The position numbers were made by a program, and so were the translations under genes. DNA of 64,000 bases from Chryseobacterium taiwanense (GTDB lineage Bacteria; Bacteroidota; Bacteroidia; Flavobacteriales; Weeksellaceae): NCBI RefSeq assembly GCF_000813825.1, contig NZ_JWTA01000004.1, positions 558,001 through 622,000 of the forward strand, given 5' to 3'. Numbering within the stretch: position 1 is the stretch's first letter; each line of letters begins with the position of its first letter. Of the stretch, positions 35,935-44,931 are shown in pieces. Under the pieces are notes generated by a model. The model worked only from the letters and a program-made list of their open reading frames with translations. It was not told where the DNA came from and made no database searches.

Positions 35935-36873
35935 ATGAAAAAATTCATCTTACTGGTTGCTGTTTCAAGCACGTTTATCATGTGTAAAAAAGGAGAGGCA
36001 ACAACTTCTCATCTAGAGAATGCTATAAATTCAGCTGATAGTGCAGTTTCTGCAGCTTCGGATAAAATCAATAAAGTCAGCGATCAGGCCAATGCAACTT
36101 TGGATTCTGCCGATATTAAAATTAAAGATTTTGAGAACACTAAAGAAAAAGTAAAAGAGCAGTTTGAAAATACTTCAAAAATAGTAGACTCGCTTTCAGA
36201 TAAGATTTCATCGACAAAATTAGAAGCAAAAACAGAGAAAAAAGATTCAGTAAAAAAAGAAGAGAAAATTGTCGTAAATGTTCCGGTTCCGAAAGTCATT
36301 AAAGAAACCAAAATCGTCTACAAAGACAAACCTAAAACAGAAAACTACGAACTGAATGTTCCGAAAAACAAAATGGTAAAAACCGGAGTATTGGAACTGA
36401 CGGTAGATGATGCAGAAACAGCAAGAGATATCGTAAAAGAAGAAGTAAAAAAGTATGACGGCTTCATAAAAAGTGAGAATACTTCGCTAAACAATAACGA
36501 GAAGAAAATAGCCTATTTAAAAGTACGAGTTCCTATTCAGAAATTTGAATATCTGATGGAAGATCTCAGCTACAATATCGGTACCGTTGAAAACAAAGGC
36601 GTTGAAGTTTCGGGTCAGGATTTTGTTCAGAATACGATGTGCGAAGTTGACATCACTCTTTACGGAAAAGACGGCGGATACACCGAAAACAAAGAACCCA
36701 AAACGTTCGGCGAGAAAACATTTGCCGCTCTTTCTTCCGGTTGGGATGTTATCATGTCAATTTTCCTATTTATTCTTCCGTTGTGGCCATTATTTTTAAT
36801 TGTTGGTATTGGATACTATTTTTATAAAAAGAAAAACAAAAACACTCCAAATGACGATTCTAATTCAATTTAA
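35935..36873 (+). CDS. DUF4349 domain lipoprotein
   Basis: 312 aa. The signal MKKFILLVAVSSTFIMCKK has a lipobox-like Cys at residue 17. An Asp/Ser/Lys-rich, probably coiled segment (25-125) is followed by the DUF4349 domain (about 145-245: KTGVLELTVDDAETARDIV, LKVRVPIQKFEYLM) and a TM helix near the C-terminus (about 275-298) with a basic tail. The function of DUF4349 is unknown; members are membrane-associated. Single gene. Confidence 0.85.
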   Translation: MKKFILLVAVSSTFIMCKKGEATTSHLENAINSADSAVSAASDKINKVSDQANATLDSADIKIKDFENTKEKVKEQFENTSKIVDSLSDKISSTKLEAKTEKKDSVKKEEKIVVNVPVPKVIKETKIVYKDKPKTENYELNVPKNKMVKTGVLELTVDDAETARDIVKEEVKKYDGFIKSENTSLNNNEKKIAYLKVRVPIQKFEYLMEDLSYNIGTVENKGVEVSGQDFVQNTMCEVDITLYGKDGGYTENKEPKTFGEKTFAALSSGWDVIMSIFLFILPLWPLFLIVGIGYYFYKKKNKNTPNDDSNSI

Positions 36874-36907
36874 ATTCATTTAAAAACACAAACTATTCAT
36901 ACCTATT

Positions 36908-36971
36908 TGTCATTCTGACGAAGGAAGGATCTCAACTATTGATAAAAGATTTTTCCTTAGTCAGAATGACT
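36908..36971. repeat. TGTCATTCTGA palindromic repeat, copy 2
   Basis: Begins TGTCATTCTGA and ends TCAGAATGAC, with GAAGGAAGGATCTCA on the left and TTTTTCCTTAG on the right as partly complementary arms. Confidence 0.75.
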
Positions 36972-37151
36972 GTTTTGATGTTTTGTCTTTTTTAATTTTA
37001 TTTTAATCGGATTTCATTTACCAAACCAGTAGTTCTTACTAACTTTAAGTATGGAAAAATAAAACCTTAAACGACAAAAGAAAGAAGTAATCCCGGAAAA
37101 AATAAAATAAAATAAAATAAATATATAATTAATATTTGTGGTTCGTGTGAA

Positions 37152-37185
37152 AGTAAAAAGGCTCTCAAATTGAGAGCCTTTTACT
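37152..37185 (-). terminator. Terminator of the acyl-CoA dehydrogenase gene
   Basis: AAAGGCTCTCA pairs with TGAGAGCCTTT around 37156-37181; on the minus strand T-rich sequence follows. Confidence 0.85.
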
Positions 37186-37207
37186 ATTTCAATATATAAT
37201 TAAGCAA

Positions 37208-38347
37208 TTACTTTGCAATGCTTCTTGAAATTACGATCTTCTGAATTTCAGAAGTTCCTTCGTAGATCTGAGTGATTTTTGCATCTCTCATCAATCTTTC
37301 TACGTGATATTCTTTTACATATCCGTATCCACCGTGAATTTGTACAGCCTCGATTGTTGTGTCCATTGCTACCTGAGAAGCGTATAGTTTTGCCATCGCT
37401 CCGCTTTCAGAAATATCTTTACCAGCATCTTTCTCACAAGCAGCCTTGAAGCAAAGCATTCTTGCCGCCGTGATCTGAGTTGCCATATCAGCTAATTTAA
37501 ATGCAATCGCTTGGTGATTGATGATCTCAGTTTTGAAAGCTTTTCTTGTTTTAGCATATTTCAATGCCAATTCATAAGCTCCTGAAGCAATACCTAAAGC
37601 CTGAGAAGCAATCCCGATTCTACCTCCATTCAAAACAGCCATTGCAAAATTGAATCCGAAACCGTCTTCACCAATTCTGTTTTCCTTCGGTACTTTTACG
37701 TTATTGAAGATCAAAGAATGTGTATCACTTCCTCTGATTCCCAATTTATCTTCTTTCGTTCCGATTTCAAAACCTTCCCATCCTTTTTCAACGATGAAAG
37801 CATTGATTCCTTTATGTTTTTTCTCAGGATCAGTTTGTGCAATTACAATATAGTAAGATGCAGTTCCACCATTTGTGATCCAGTTTTTGATACCATTTAG
37901 TAAATAGTGATCTCCTTTATCTTCTGCTGTTGTTTTTTGAGAAGTTGCATCAGAACCTGCTTCAGGCTCAGACAAAGCGAAAGCTCCGATTACCTGCCCG
38001 CTTGCAAGAGGAGTAAGGTATTTTACTTTTTGCTCTTCAGAAGCGAATTTCTCAAGACCAGCACATACCAATGAATTGTTCACAGACATTACAACAGCTG
38101 CAGAAGCATCAATTTTTGCAATCTCCTCCATTGCCAAAACGTAAGAAACGCTATCCATACCTGCACCTCCGTATTTAGGATCTACCATCATACCCAAAAG
38201 TCCCATTTCTCCCATTTTCTTTACCTGTTCTGCAGGAAACTTCTGGTCGCGATCTCTTTCGATAACTCCCGGTAATAGTTCGTTTTGAGCAAAATCCCTT
38301 GCTGCCTGCTGAATCATCAGCTGTTCTTCTGATAAATTAAAGTCCAT
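37208..38347 (-). CDS. Acyl-CoA dehydrogenase (short-chain type)
   Basis: 379 aa, complete. FAD and substrate contacts are visible: FALSEPEAGSDATSQKTTA, WITNGGTASYYIVIAQTD, the GGRIGIASQALGIA block, and the catalytic base Glu in QIYEGTSEIQK near the C-terminus. The family oxidises acyl-CoA to enoyl-CoA in beta-oxidation; length and motifs point to a short or branched-chain substrate. The divergent neighbour is an acyl-CoA ligase, so both may feed fatty-acid degradation. Confidence 0.94.
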   Translation of the reverse strand: MDFNLSEEQLMIQQAARDFAQNELLPGVIERDRDQKFPAEQVKKMGEMGLLGMMVDPKYGGAGMDSVSYVLAMEEIAKIDASAAVVMSVNNSLVCAGLEKFASEEQKVKYLTPLASGQVIGAFALSEPEAGSDATSQKTTAEDKGDHYLLNGIKNWITNGGTASYYIVIAQTDPEKKHKGINAFIVEKGWEGFEIGTKEDKLGIRGSDTHSLIFNNVKVPKENRIGEDGFGFNFAMAVLNGGRIGIASQALGIASGAYELALKYAKTRKAFKTEIINHQAIAFKLADMATQITAARMLCFKAACEKDAGKDISESGAMAKLYASQVAMDTTIEAVQIHGGYGYVKEYHVERLMRDAKITQIYEGTSEIQKIVISRSIAK

Positions 38348-38590
38348 ACAAATTGAATAATTAGATGGTCGCTAATTTACACTTTTTGAGCAAATCTGAA
38401 AATAGAATCACAAATTAGACTAAATCAAGGAATACCCTTAATTTTTAAATATTCATCATATATAAATTAAGTTTGAATTATTAAATATATTATGGCATAC
38501 ATTTTATTAATTTCTAATTAATCGCTTCCGATTTCCCCAATTAAAAAAAATGCTTATATTTAAATTTATTAAAATTACACTTAAAGAATC

Positions 38591-40369
38591 ATGACGATCA
38601 AGAGATTATTTGATATACCATATCACGCTTTGGAAAAATTTCCTAAGTCTGATATGTTCGTGACTAAATATCATGGTGAATGGAAAAAAACATCCACTCA
38701 AGAGTTTATCAATGAAGGAAATAAAATTTCTCGCGGACTTTTAAAATTAGGAATAAAACCGGGAGATAAAATCGCTTTAATCACGACCAATTCACGTACT
38801 GAATGGGCTATAATGGATTTGGGGCTTTCTCAGATAGGAGTTGTTTCCGTACCCGTTTACCCAAGTATTTCCCCCGAAGATTATGAATTTATCTTCAATA
38901 ATGCGGAAATTCAGTACTGTTTTGTCTCTGATAAGGATCTTCTGAATAAGGTCATGAAAGTGAAACACAACATCCCTTCCCTACAAGGTATTTTCACTTT
39001 TGAAAACGTAAGTGGCGCTGCCAACTGGAAAGAAATACTGGATCTGGGTGAAGACGATTCTACACAAATTGAAGTGGAAGATCTTTCCAAGGCTATTAAT
39101 CCGGATGATTTGGCAACCATAATCTATACTTCCGGAACAACCGGAAAGCCTAAAGGAGTTATGCTAACTCACGAGAATATTGTTTCAAACGTTTTAGGTT
39201 CTATCCCAAGAATTCCTAAAAAAAGAAGCTTAGATTACAAAGACACAAGAGTATTGAGCTTTTTACCGATCTGTCATATCTTTGAAAGAATGCTTTTTTA
39301 CCTTTTCCAATATAACGGTTTCTCAATCTATTTTGCTGAGAGCATCGATAAAATGGGAGAAAATGTAAAAGAGGTTAAACCTCATTATATGAGTGTAGTT
39401 CCGAGACTAGTAGAAAAAGTATATGATAAAATCTACAATACAGGATCTTCTGCAGGAGGGTTAAAATCAAAAATCTTCTTTTGGGCACTTAATCTTATCA
39501 CGAAAAAGAAAACCGTTTCAAAACCTTCAGGTTTACAACAAATCATTGCTGATAAATTGGTTTTCAAAAAATGGAGAGAAGGTTTGGGAGGTGAAATCAT
39601 CACATTAGTTTCCGGTTCTGCCGCTTTATCTACAAGATTGAATTTAATGTTCCAAAATGCCGGAATTCCTATTCTGGAAGGTTATGGTCTTACAGAAACA
39701 TCTCCTGTAATTTCCGTAAACAGTTTTGACAGCATGAAAATAGGAACTGTAGGTCATCCTTTGGATAATTTAAGTGTAAAAATTCAGGAAGACGGAGAAA
39801 TTACTGTAAAAGGACCTTCTGTATTTAAAGGATATTTCAAAAATGATGAAATGACCAAGGAAGCTTTTACCAATGACGGCTATTTCAAAACTGGGGATAT
39901 CGGACATATCGACAGCGACGGATTCTTACAGATTACCGATCGTAAAAAGGAAATGTTCAAAACTTCCGGCGGAAAATATATTGCTCCTCAAACCATCGAA
40001 AACCTTGCAAAAGCATCGAAATTCATAGAACAGATCATGGTCGTAGGTGATGGCGAAAAAATGCCATGTGCATTAGTACAACCTGATTTTGAGTTTGCAA
40101 AAAGCTGGGCGATGAGAAACAATTTAAACCTAGGTTCTACTCCACAGGAAATTGCTAAAAGCCCTGAACTGAAAGAAAGAATTGAAAAAGAAATTGATGG
40201 CATCAACGAACATCTTGGAAATTGGGAAAAGATCAAGAAAATTGAACTGACTCCTGAAATCTGGAGCATTGATGCTGGTCTTTTAACTCCAACTCTGAAA
40301 CTAAAAAGAAAAGCTATTAAAGAGAAGTTTATTGATCTTTACAATAAGATGTATGAACATCACGAATAA
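38591..40369 (+). CDS. Long-chain acyl-CoA synthetase (AMP-forming)
   Basis: 592 aa ANL-superfamily ligase. A3 is YTSGTTGKPKGVMLTHENI, A5 is GYGLTETSPVIS, the hinge/A8 region is FKTGDIGHIDSDGFLQITDRKKEMFKTSGGKY. The C-terminal catalytic Lys lies in LKRKAIKEKF. It activates a fatty acid with ATP and CoA. Strand and position opposite the acyl-CoA dehydrogenase suggest shared use, though they do not share a transcript. Confidence 0.93.
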   Translation: MTIKRLFDIPYHALEKFPKSDMFVTKYHGEWKKTSTQEFINEGNKISRGLLKLGIKPGDKIALITTNSRTEWAIMDLGLSQIGVVSVPVYPSISPEDYEFIFNNAEIQYCFVSDKDLLNKVMKVKHNIPSLQGIFTFENVSGAANWKEILDLGEDDSTQIEVEDLSKAINPDDLATIIYTSGTTGKPKGVMLTHENIVSNVLGSIPRIPKKRSLDYKDTRVLSFLPICHIFERMLFYLFQYNGFSIYFAESIDKMGENVKEVKPHYMSVVPRLVEKVYDKIYNTGSSAGGLKSKIFFWALNLITKKKTVSKPSGLQQIIADKLVFKKWREGLGGEIITLVSGSAALSTRLNLMFQNAGIPILEGYGLTETSPVISVNSFDSMKIGTVGHPLDNLSVKIQEDGEITVKGPSVFKGYFKNDEMTKEAFTNDGYFKTGDIGHIDSDGFLQITDRKKEMFKTSGGKYIAPQTIENLAKASKFIEQIMVVGDGEKMPCALVQPDFEFAKSWAMRNNLNLGSTPQEIAKSPELKERIEKEIDGINEHLGNWEKIKKIELTPEIWSIDAGLLTPTLKLKRKAIKEKFIDLYNKMYEHHE

Positions 40370-40374
40370 TATTA

Positions 40375-40400
40375 AACCGCTTCTATCGAAGCGGTTTTTT
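40375..40400 (+). terminator. Terminator of the acyl-CoA ligase gene
   Basis: AACCGCTTC (40375-40383) pairs with GAAGCGGTT (40388-40396) and is followed by TTTT. Confidence 0.85.
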
Positions 40401-40418
40401 ATGTCTTAATACTTTATT

Positions 40419-40500
40419 TGTCATTCAGAGCGAAACAAAGTGGAGCGTGGAATCTAAATTTTATTATTATACTCATTGCTTAGATTCCTACGGAATGACA
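40419..40500. repeat. TGTCATTC palindromic repeat, copy 3
   Basis: Begins TGTCATTCAGAGCGAA and ends GGAATGACA; GGAATCTAA and TTAGATTCC near the middle form an inner stem. Longer than the other copies. Confidence 0.7.
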
Positions 40501-40520
40501 GACTTTATGATGATATTAAA

Positions 40521-40554
40521 AGATTGCTTCGTCGCTTCGCTTCTCGCAATGACA
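40521..40554. repeat. Related GATTGCTTCGTCGCTTCG...CGCAATGACA half-element
   Basis: An ATTGC...GCAAT hairpin around GCTTCGTCGCTTCGCTTCTC, directly after copy 3 and sharing the ATGACA end word. It looks like a single half of a related palindromic repeat. Confidence 0.5.
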
Positions 40555-40555
40555 T

Positions 40556-40590
40556 AAAAAAAGCTGTCTCAAAATTTGAAACAGCTTTTA
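40556..40590 (-). terminator. Terminator of the coiled-coil protein gene
   Basis: Stem AAAGCTGT with ACAGCTTT (plus TCAAA/TTTGA), followed on the minus strand by a T-run (40555-40562). Confidence 0.8.
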
Positions 40591-40613
40591 TATTTTTAAA
40601 TCGTAATTGAAAA

Positions 40614-41390
40614 TTAGAATTTAATTACAGATTTCATTCTTTCGTTTTCTTCCATTACCAATTCGTCATCTACAAGAATTTTTCCTGAATGCTCATCGAT
40701 AATGATTTTCTTTCTCTGAGCAATTTCCATCTGCTTTTGAGGTGGAATTGTGAAGAATGATCCTTTTGGAGCTCCTCTTTCAAGACCTACTACTGCAAGA
40801 CCGTTGATAGAGTTCGTTCTGATTCTGTTGTAAGAAGCTAATAATCTGTCGTCGATTTTTGACGCGTAATCTTTAGACTGCTCTAGCAAATATTCTTCTT
40901 CTTTCTGAGTTTCAGAAATAAGACCTTCTAGCTCTTCTTTTTTGAATTTTAAGTGATTTTTTAAATCATTGATTTTATCATTCAACTCACTTAACGTTTC
41001 ATTTTTATGAGCAATTTTAGCTCCGAATTCTTTGATTCTTTTTTCAGAAAGCTGAATTTCAAGATCCTGATATTCAATCTCTTTACCTAATGCTTCAAAC
41101 TCTTTATTGTTTCTTACATTATCTTGCTGAGACTTGTATTTTTCAATTAAAGTTTTTGCATGGTTAATCACTTCATGCTTCGTTTTAATCTGATCATCCT
41201 GATCTTTGATATCTGCATGAAATTTTTCAGCTCTTTTTTCAAGACCTTCGATCTCAATCTCAAGATCTTCTACTTCAATTGGCAATTCTCCTCTTGTATT
41301 TCGGATTTCGTCCAATCTAGAATCAATGATCTGCAAATCGTATAAAGCTCTTAACTTCTCTTCAACTGAAATATCGTTGGTTTTTGCCAT
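40614..41390 (-). CDS. Coiled-coil protein of the C4 zinc-ribbon family that has lost its cysteines
   Basis: 258 aa. Residues 10-185 are a long heptad-like antiparallel coiled coil (VEDLEIEIEGLEKRAEKFHAD and similar). The C-terminus aligns in pattern with the family's zinc ribbon: where other bacteria have CGxC and CxxCG, this protein reads GAPKGSFFTIPPQ and IIIDEHSGKILVDDEL, so all four Cys are absent. The fold core IPPQKQ is retained. Family function is unclear. It is followed in the same direction (start 3 bases after its stop) by the Nif3-like gene upstream on the strand, a linkage often seen for these two families. Confidence 0.85.
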   Translation of the reverse strand: MAKTNDISVEEKLRALYDLQIIDSRLDEIRNTRGELPIEVEDLEIEIEGLEKRAEKFHADIKDQDDQIKTKHEVINHAKTLIEKYKSQQDNVRNNKEFEALGKEIEYQDLEIQLSEKRIKEFGAKIAHKNETLSELNDKINDLKNHLKFKKEELEGLISETQKEEEYLLEQSKDYASKIDDRLLASYNRIRTNSINGLAVVGLERGAPKGSFFTIPPQKQMEIAQRKKIIIDEHSGKILVDDELVMEENERMKSVIKF

Positions 41391-41393
41391 ATT

Positions 41394-42491
41394 TTAAATG
41401 AAATAATTTACCGGGTTTGTTTTCTCAATAGATTTTGAGATTGCAAATGTACTAAATTTTTGTGATAATATTTCAAATAATTGTTGAGTTACAAATTGTT
41501 CTGATTCAAAATGTCCGATGTCACAAATCAACATTTTTGATTCTGTCATGAAAAAATCGTGGTATTTTACGTCTCCCGTTAAATAAGCATCACATTTTCT
41601 AGAGATAGCAGATTTTATTCCGCTTGCTCCAGAACCTCCCAAAACACCTACTCTTTTAATTTTTTTATTATTAAAATCTGAATGTCGGATGATTTCGAGA
41701 TTGAATTTTTCTTTCACAAACTTCAGGAAATCTTTTTCATCCATCGGTTCTTCAAAATCTCCATACATTCCCAATCCTGAATGATGATTATCATTATCCA
41801 AGCTATAGATTTGGTAGGCAACTTCTTCATAGGGATGTGCTGTTTTCATTGCGTTGACAATCTGCCCTTTTTTATAGTCTTCAAAAATTACAGAGATCAT
41901 ATCCTCATCAGCATTTTCTCTGATATTCTGCTGCCCTGAAAACGGATTTGAACCCTCTATGGGTCTGAAAGTACCGTTCCCGTTGATTGTAAAGCTGCAT
42001 TCATCATAAAACCCAATACTTCCAGCTCCGGCTGAGAAAAGGGCTTCTTTTACTTTTCCGGAATGCTCTTTCGGAACAAAAACCGTTAATTGCTTTAAAT
42101 TATTTTTTTTAGGCTGAAGAATTTTCAGATCTTTTAATCCTAACTGATTGCAAATTCCTGCATTTACTCCAAAGAAGTCATTATCAAACGCTGTATGAAT
42201 AGCATAGATGGCAATTTTATTCTCAATCGCTTTTAGAACAGCTCTTTCTACATAATTTTTACCCGTTAATGATTTTAACCCCGAAAAGATAATAGGATGA
42301 AAACAGACAATTAAATTGCAGTTTTTCTCAATCGCTTCTTCTACTACATTTTCCAATGCATCATGACACACCAAAATTCCGGAAACTTCACGATCCGGAA
42401 CTCCGCATAACAGTCCTACATTATCAAAATCTTCTGCCTGATGTATTTGTATTCTTTCTTCAATCTTTGAAATTACAGTTCTTAGCTTCAT
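41394..42491 (-). CDS. Nif3-like dinuclear metal centre hexameric protein
   Basis: 365 aa from ATG 42491; a TTG start 21 bases upstream is less likely. N- and C-terminal Nif3 halves flank a roughly 110-residue insert domain typical of the long form. Metal-ligand regions are visible: VCFHPIIFSG (the usual first His of HH is Phe here), IHTAFDN (Asp), and GHFESE (His and Glu). Some members are reported to be GTP cyclohydrolase-like, but the role is not settled. It ends three bases before the coiled-coil gene starts, so the two are an operon. Confidence 0.92.
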   Translation of the reverse strand: MKLRTVISKIEERIQIHQAEDFDNVGLLCGVPDREVSGILVCHDALENVVEEAIEKNCNLIVCFHPIIFSGLKSLTGKNYVERAVLKAIENKIAIYAIHTAFDNDFFGVNAGICNQLGLKDLKILQPKKNNLKQLTVFVPKEHSGKVKEALFSAGAGSIGFYDECSFTINGNGTFRPIEGSNPFSGQQNIRENADEDMISVIFEDYKKGQIVNAMKTAHPYEEVAYQIYSLDNDNHHSGLGMYGDFEEPMDEKDFLKFVKEKFNLEIIRHSDFNNKKIKRVGVLGGSGASGIKSAISRKCDAYLTGDVKYHDFFMTESKMLICDIGHFESEQFVTQQLFEILSQKFSTFAISKSIEKTNPVNYFI

Positions 42492-42631
42492 TACATAAAT
42501 TTTGTACCTCAACGAAGATATTAATTTTAATAGATTTAAACGAAGATAAAATTATGTTCTGCCCGATCCCCACATTAAAAGCAACTTTACCATTGAGAGT
42601 TTTAAAGCATACCTCATCTTGAAGAAGCAAA

Positions 42632-42662
42632 GAAAAAACCGACCTTATAGAAAAGGCCGGTT
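42632..42662 (-). terminator. Terminator of the 282-aa secreted protein gene
   Basis: AACCGACCTT (42638-42647) pairs with AAGGCCGGTT (42653-42662) with one mismatch, followed on the minus strand by TTTTTT. Confidence 0.8.
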
Positions 42663-42691
42663 CACAACAAACACTTAAAATATACTTGAAA

Positions 42692-43540
42692 CTAATCTTT
42701 AAATAATGATACTCTTGTAAAAGATTCTATAACTACATTACAGGTCATATCTGCCTGCATCGTCATTACATAACCTCTTCCAGGGTTAAGACTGTCAGCA
42801 TCTGCAATCGTGTAGAAATAGAAGGTAAGAATATTCCCTGTTCCGTTTGAACCTGCCGGAAGCAGCTGAACCGAAGTAATTTCAAAACCGGAATCAGGAT
42901 TTCTGAAGGTTGCTTTTACTGATCCGGAAGAGTTGGATCCCGGAGTTACAGTCGCAATCAATCTCCATACATGAACTTGTCCGTAAATTTCATTCTCACG
43001 CCATTTATTTGTAGCAGACACATAAATATTAGACGTTACACCAGGGAACGGTACTGTTGTTTCCGGCCAGCTTGTAGTAGGACTCGGAGCAAATACTAAA
43101 GGTGTTGCGTACGTTACTGTAACAGCTGCACCATACGTACTACCTGATGCACCTAAACTAAGAGAGGGTTTTACATTTGCGTTTCCAGAATTGATCTTAA
43201 CGACACCGTCGTTACCAGCCTGAGAGTTTGTGGGAACAAAGAACTGTCTCCAGAGGGTACCATCCCAATACTGGAAATTATTGGCTGTTGTATTAAAGAT
43301 CAAGGTTCCTGCGGTAAGGTTAGCGTTCACAACACCTGCAGGTGGTACTGTTAACGCGTTATTATCAGCAAGGTTCGCATCTCGTTGCGCATCTGAAAGA
43401 CGGGGTATAAGAATCCCTTTCTGAGTAGAAGTAATATCCAACACTGCTGCTCCATTTGGAGACGTAGTATTAATCCCAACCTGAGCATATATAATACCAC
43501 ATATGAATATTGGAATAAAAGAAGTTAATAATTTTCTCAT
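42692..43540 (-). CDS. Secreted surface-type protein of unknown function
   Basis: 282 aa with a signal peptide (MRKLLTSFIPIFICGIIYA) and the Bacteroidota surface motif VGINTTSPNGAAVLDITST then GILIPRLSDAQRD, a start often seen in adhesin- and tail-fibre-like secreted proteins. The motif FNTTANNFQYWDGTLWRQF follows. The rest is beta-rich without a recognised domain, and no T9SS type A or B terminus is visible. Single gene with its own terminator. Confidence 0.72.
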   Translation of the reverse strand: MRKLLTSFIPIFICGIIYAQVGINTTSPNGAAVLDITSTQKGILIPRLSDAQRDANLADNNALTVPPAGVVNANLTAGTLIFNTTANNFQYWDGTLWRQFFVPTNSQAGNDGVVKINSGNANVKPSLSLGASGSTYGAAVTVTYATPLVFAPSPTTSWPETTVPFPGVTSNIYVSATNKWRENEIYGQVHVWRLIATVTPGSNSSGSVKATFRNPDSGFEITSVQLLPAGSNGTGNILTFYFYTIADADSLNPGRGYVMTMQADMTCNVVIESFTRVSLFKD

Positions 43541-43787
43541 GATATTAGATTTTGTTGAATAAAATTACAAATCACATCTTAAAATATATTAAAAAATAAA
43601 TTTTTATTTTAAGTATTTTATTCGTATTTTACCTAATATAACATTTTGAAAAACAGTAAATTACAAACAATAACTCACCTATTTTCGATTAAAAAATTTT
43701 TAACATTATAGAGAATCTTTTAACAGTCGAATATTTAGTATATATTCAATAGAAATTATTAACTTTCTTGTGAAATAACAACCCAAA

Positions 43788-44615
43788 ATGGAAAGAGAGC
43801 ACAACCTTGTTCCTGAAGACATTCTCTGGAAAAGATTCCTTTATCGCATAATTTATCGTGCCGATACCAAGCTCGGAAAACTCTTCGATATCATATTGTT
43901 ATCATTAATTTTAATAAGTACTGCCATCATCATGATGGAAAGTGTACCCCAATTAGACAAAAGATTCCATTACACTTTTATCATTTTAGAGTGGATCATA
44001 TCATTATTTTTCACCGCAGAATACTGGTCCAGAATTGCTGTAGTCAAAAATAAAAAGCAATATATCTTTAGTTTCTTTGGAATTATTGATTTCCTAGCTT
44101 TAGTCCCATTCTATCTGAGCTTTTTCTTTCCTGTTACCAAATACTTTCTTATTTTCAGAATGCTGAGAATGCTGAGGATTTTCAGAATTTTCAACCTTCT
44201 GGATTTCATGAACGATGGCTATCTTATTGTAAAAGCCTTAAAGAACAGCTCCCGCAAGATTTATATTTTCCTTTTATTTCTGATTATTTTTTCGGTCATC
44301 GTCGGCTCTTTAATGTTTATGGTAGAAGGAGGAAGACCCGGCTTTGAAACGATCCCACAATCTATTTACTGGGCAGTGGTAACGGTAACCACAGTCGGAT
44401 ATGGTGACGTCTCTCCTATTACTCCTATGGGAAAATTCTTTGCCGTTATTTTAATGTTGGCTGGTTATTCCATTATTGCGGTTCCTACAGGGATTGTAAC
44501 CGCTGAAATGCGCAACAAAAGACAGAATTTAGAAAAGATATGTGAACAATGCGGTAATGAGGATATTGATGATGATGCTAGATACTGCAAACAGTGTGGC
44601 AAGAAATTAGCTTAG
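43788..44615 (+). CDS. Voltage-gated-type potassium channel with C-terminal zinc ribbon
   Basis: 275 aa. Six TM helices; S4 is RMLRMLRIFRIF (Arg every third residue, near residues 125-137), the hallmark of a voltage sensor. The pore has the selectivity filter TTVGYGD. Most likely a K+ channel of the Kch/Kv type. After S6 the C-terminus carries CEQCG and CKQCG, a short zinc ribbon, at about residues 247-272, which is not part of the minimal channel. A 52-aa membrane-protein gene follows 42 bases later before a terminator. Confidence 0.9.
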   Translation: MEREHNLVPEDILWKRFLYRIIYRADTKLGKLFDIILLSLILISTAIIMMESVPQLDKRFHYTFIILEWIISLFFTAEYWSRIAVVKNKKQYIFSFFGIIDFLALVPFYLSFFFPVTKYFLIFRMLRMLRIFRIFNLLDFMNDGYLIVKALKNSSRKIYIFLLFLIIFSVIVGSLMFMVEGGRPGFETIPQSIYWAVVTVTTVGYGDVSPITPMGKFFAVILMLAGYSIIAVPTGIVTAEMRNKRQNLEKICEQCGNEDIDDDARYCKQCGKKLA

Positions 44616-44657
44616 GTTTAGATATCATTTGATCTATTAACCAAATACCACAACATC

Positions 44658-44816
44658 ATGGAACCTAAAAAGAAAAACAAGCCCAACAGTTTAGTCATTA
44701 TTCTTTTTGCATTGATTGTATTAATGATTATCATCTATTTCATTCTTGTCATGTTCTTCCCCACTGTTTTTGACCTTTTGAATACAGGAGACATTCAGCC
44801 TATACCCAATAAATAA
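44658..44816 (+). CDS. 52-aa single-pass membrane protein behind the channel gene
   Basis: ATG 44658 to TAA 44816: a basic N-terminus MEPKKKNKPNS, one hydrophobic helix (LVIILFALIVLMIIIYFILVMFF) and a short polar tail ending DIQPIPNK. It lies 42 bases after the channel stop and is followed by a terminator, so it is probably co-transcribed with the channel. No family is recognised. A channel-associated subunit is a guess from position only. Confidence 0.55.
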   Translation: MEPKKKNKPNSLVIILFALIVLMIIIYFILVMFFPTVFDLLNTGDIQPIPNK

Positions 44817-44838
44817 AATTCTATTACAATAAAAAAGA

Positions 44839-44867
44839 AGCTTTCCATTTTGGAAAGCTCTTTTTTT
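44839..44867 (+). terminator. Terminator of the channel/micro-protein unit
   Basis: AGCTTTCCA (44839-44847) pairs with TGGAAAGCT (44851-44859), followed by CTTTTTTT. Confidence 0.85.
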
Positions 44868-44883
44868 CAATGCACTTAATACT

Positions 44884-44918
44884 ATAAAAAAAAACAGGAA
44901 CTGATTTCTCAATTCCTG
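44884..44918 (-). terminator. Terminator of the fibronectin-III protein gene
   Basis: CAGGAA pairs with TTCCTG around a short loop and inner CTGA/TCA pairing; the minus strand then reads a long T-run. Confidence 0.6.
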
Positions 44919-44931
44919 CTAAAAACAAATT

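Larger units (their letters stand above)
36874..37207. other. 334-base gene-free stretch
   Basis: Contains a TGTCATTCTGA palindromic repeat (36908-36971), an AAATA tandem stretch near 37100-37120, and the acyl-CoA dehydrogenase terminator at 37152-37185. A TAATATTTG near 37131 resembles a promoter box, but no gene follows it. Confidence 0.6.

Noticed and set aside
37100..37150. Possible small RNA between a TAATATTTG box and the terminator at 37152
   Set aside because: The box does not fit the eight-base consensus exactly and only about 50 bases would be transcribed; without RNA data this is too weak to list.
42553..42622. Tiny plus-strand ORF (22 codons, MFCPIPTLKATLPL) between Nif3-like and secreted protein genes
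   Set aside because: No promoter, no family and no conservation can be judged; it is probably chance in a non-coding gap.
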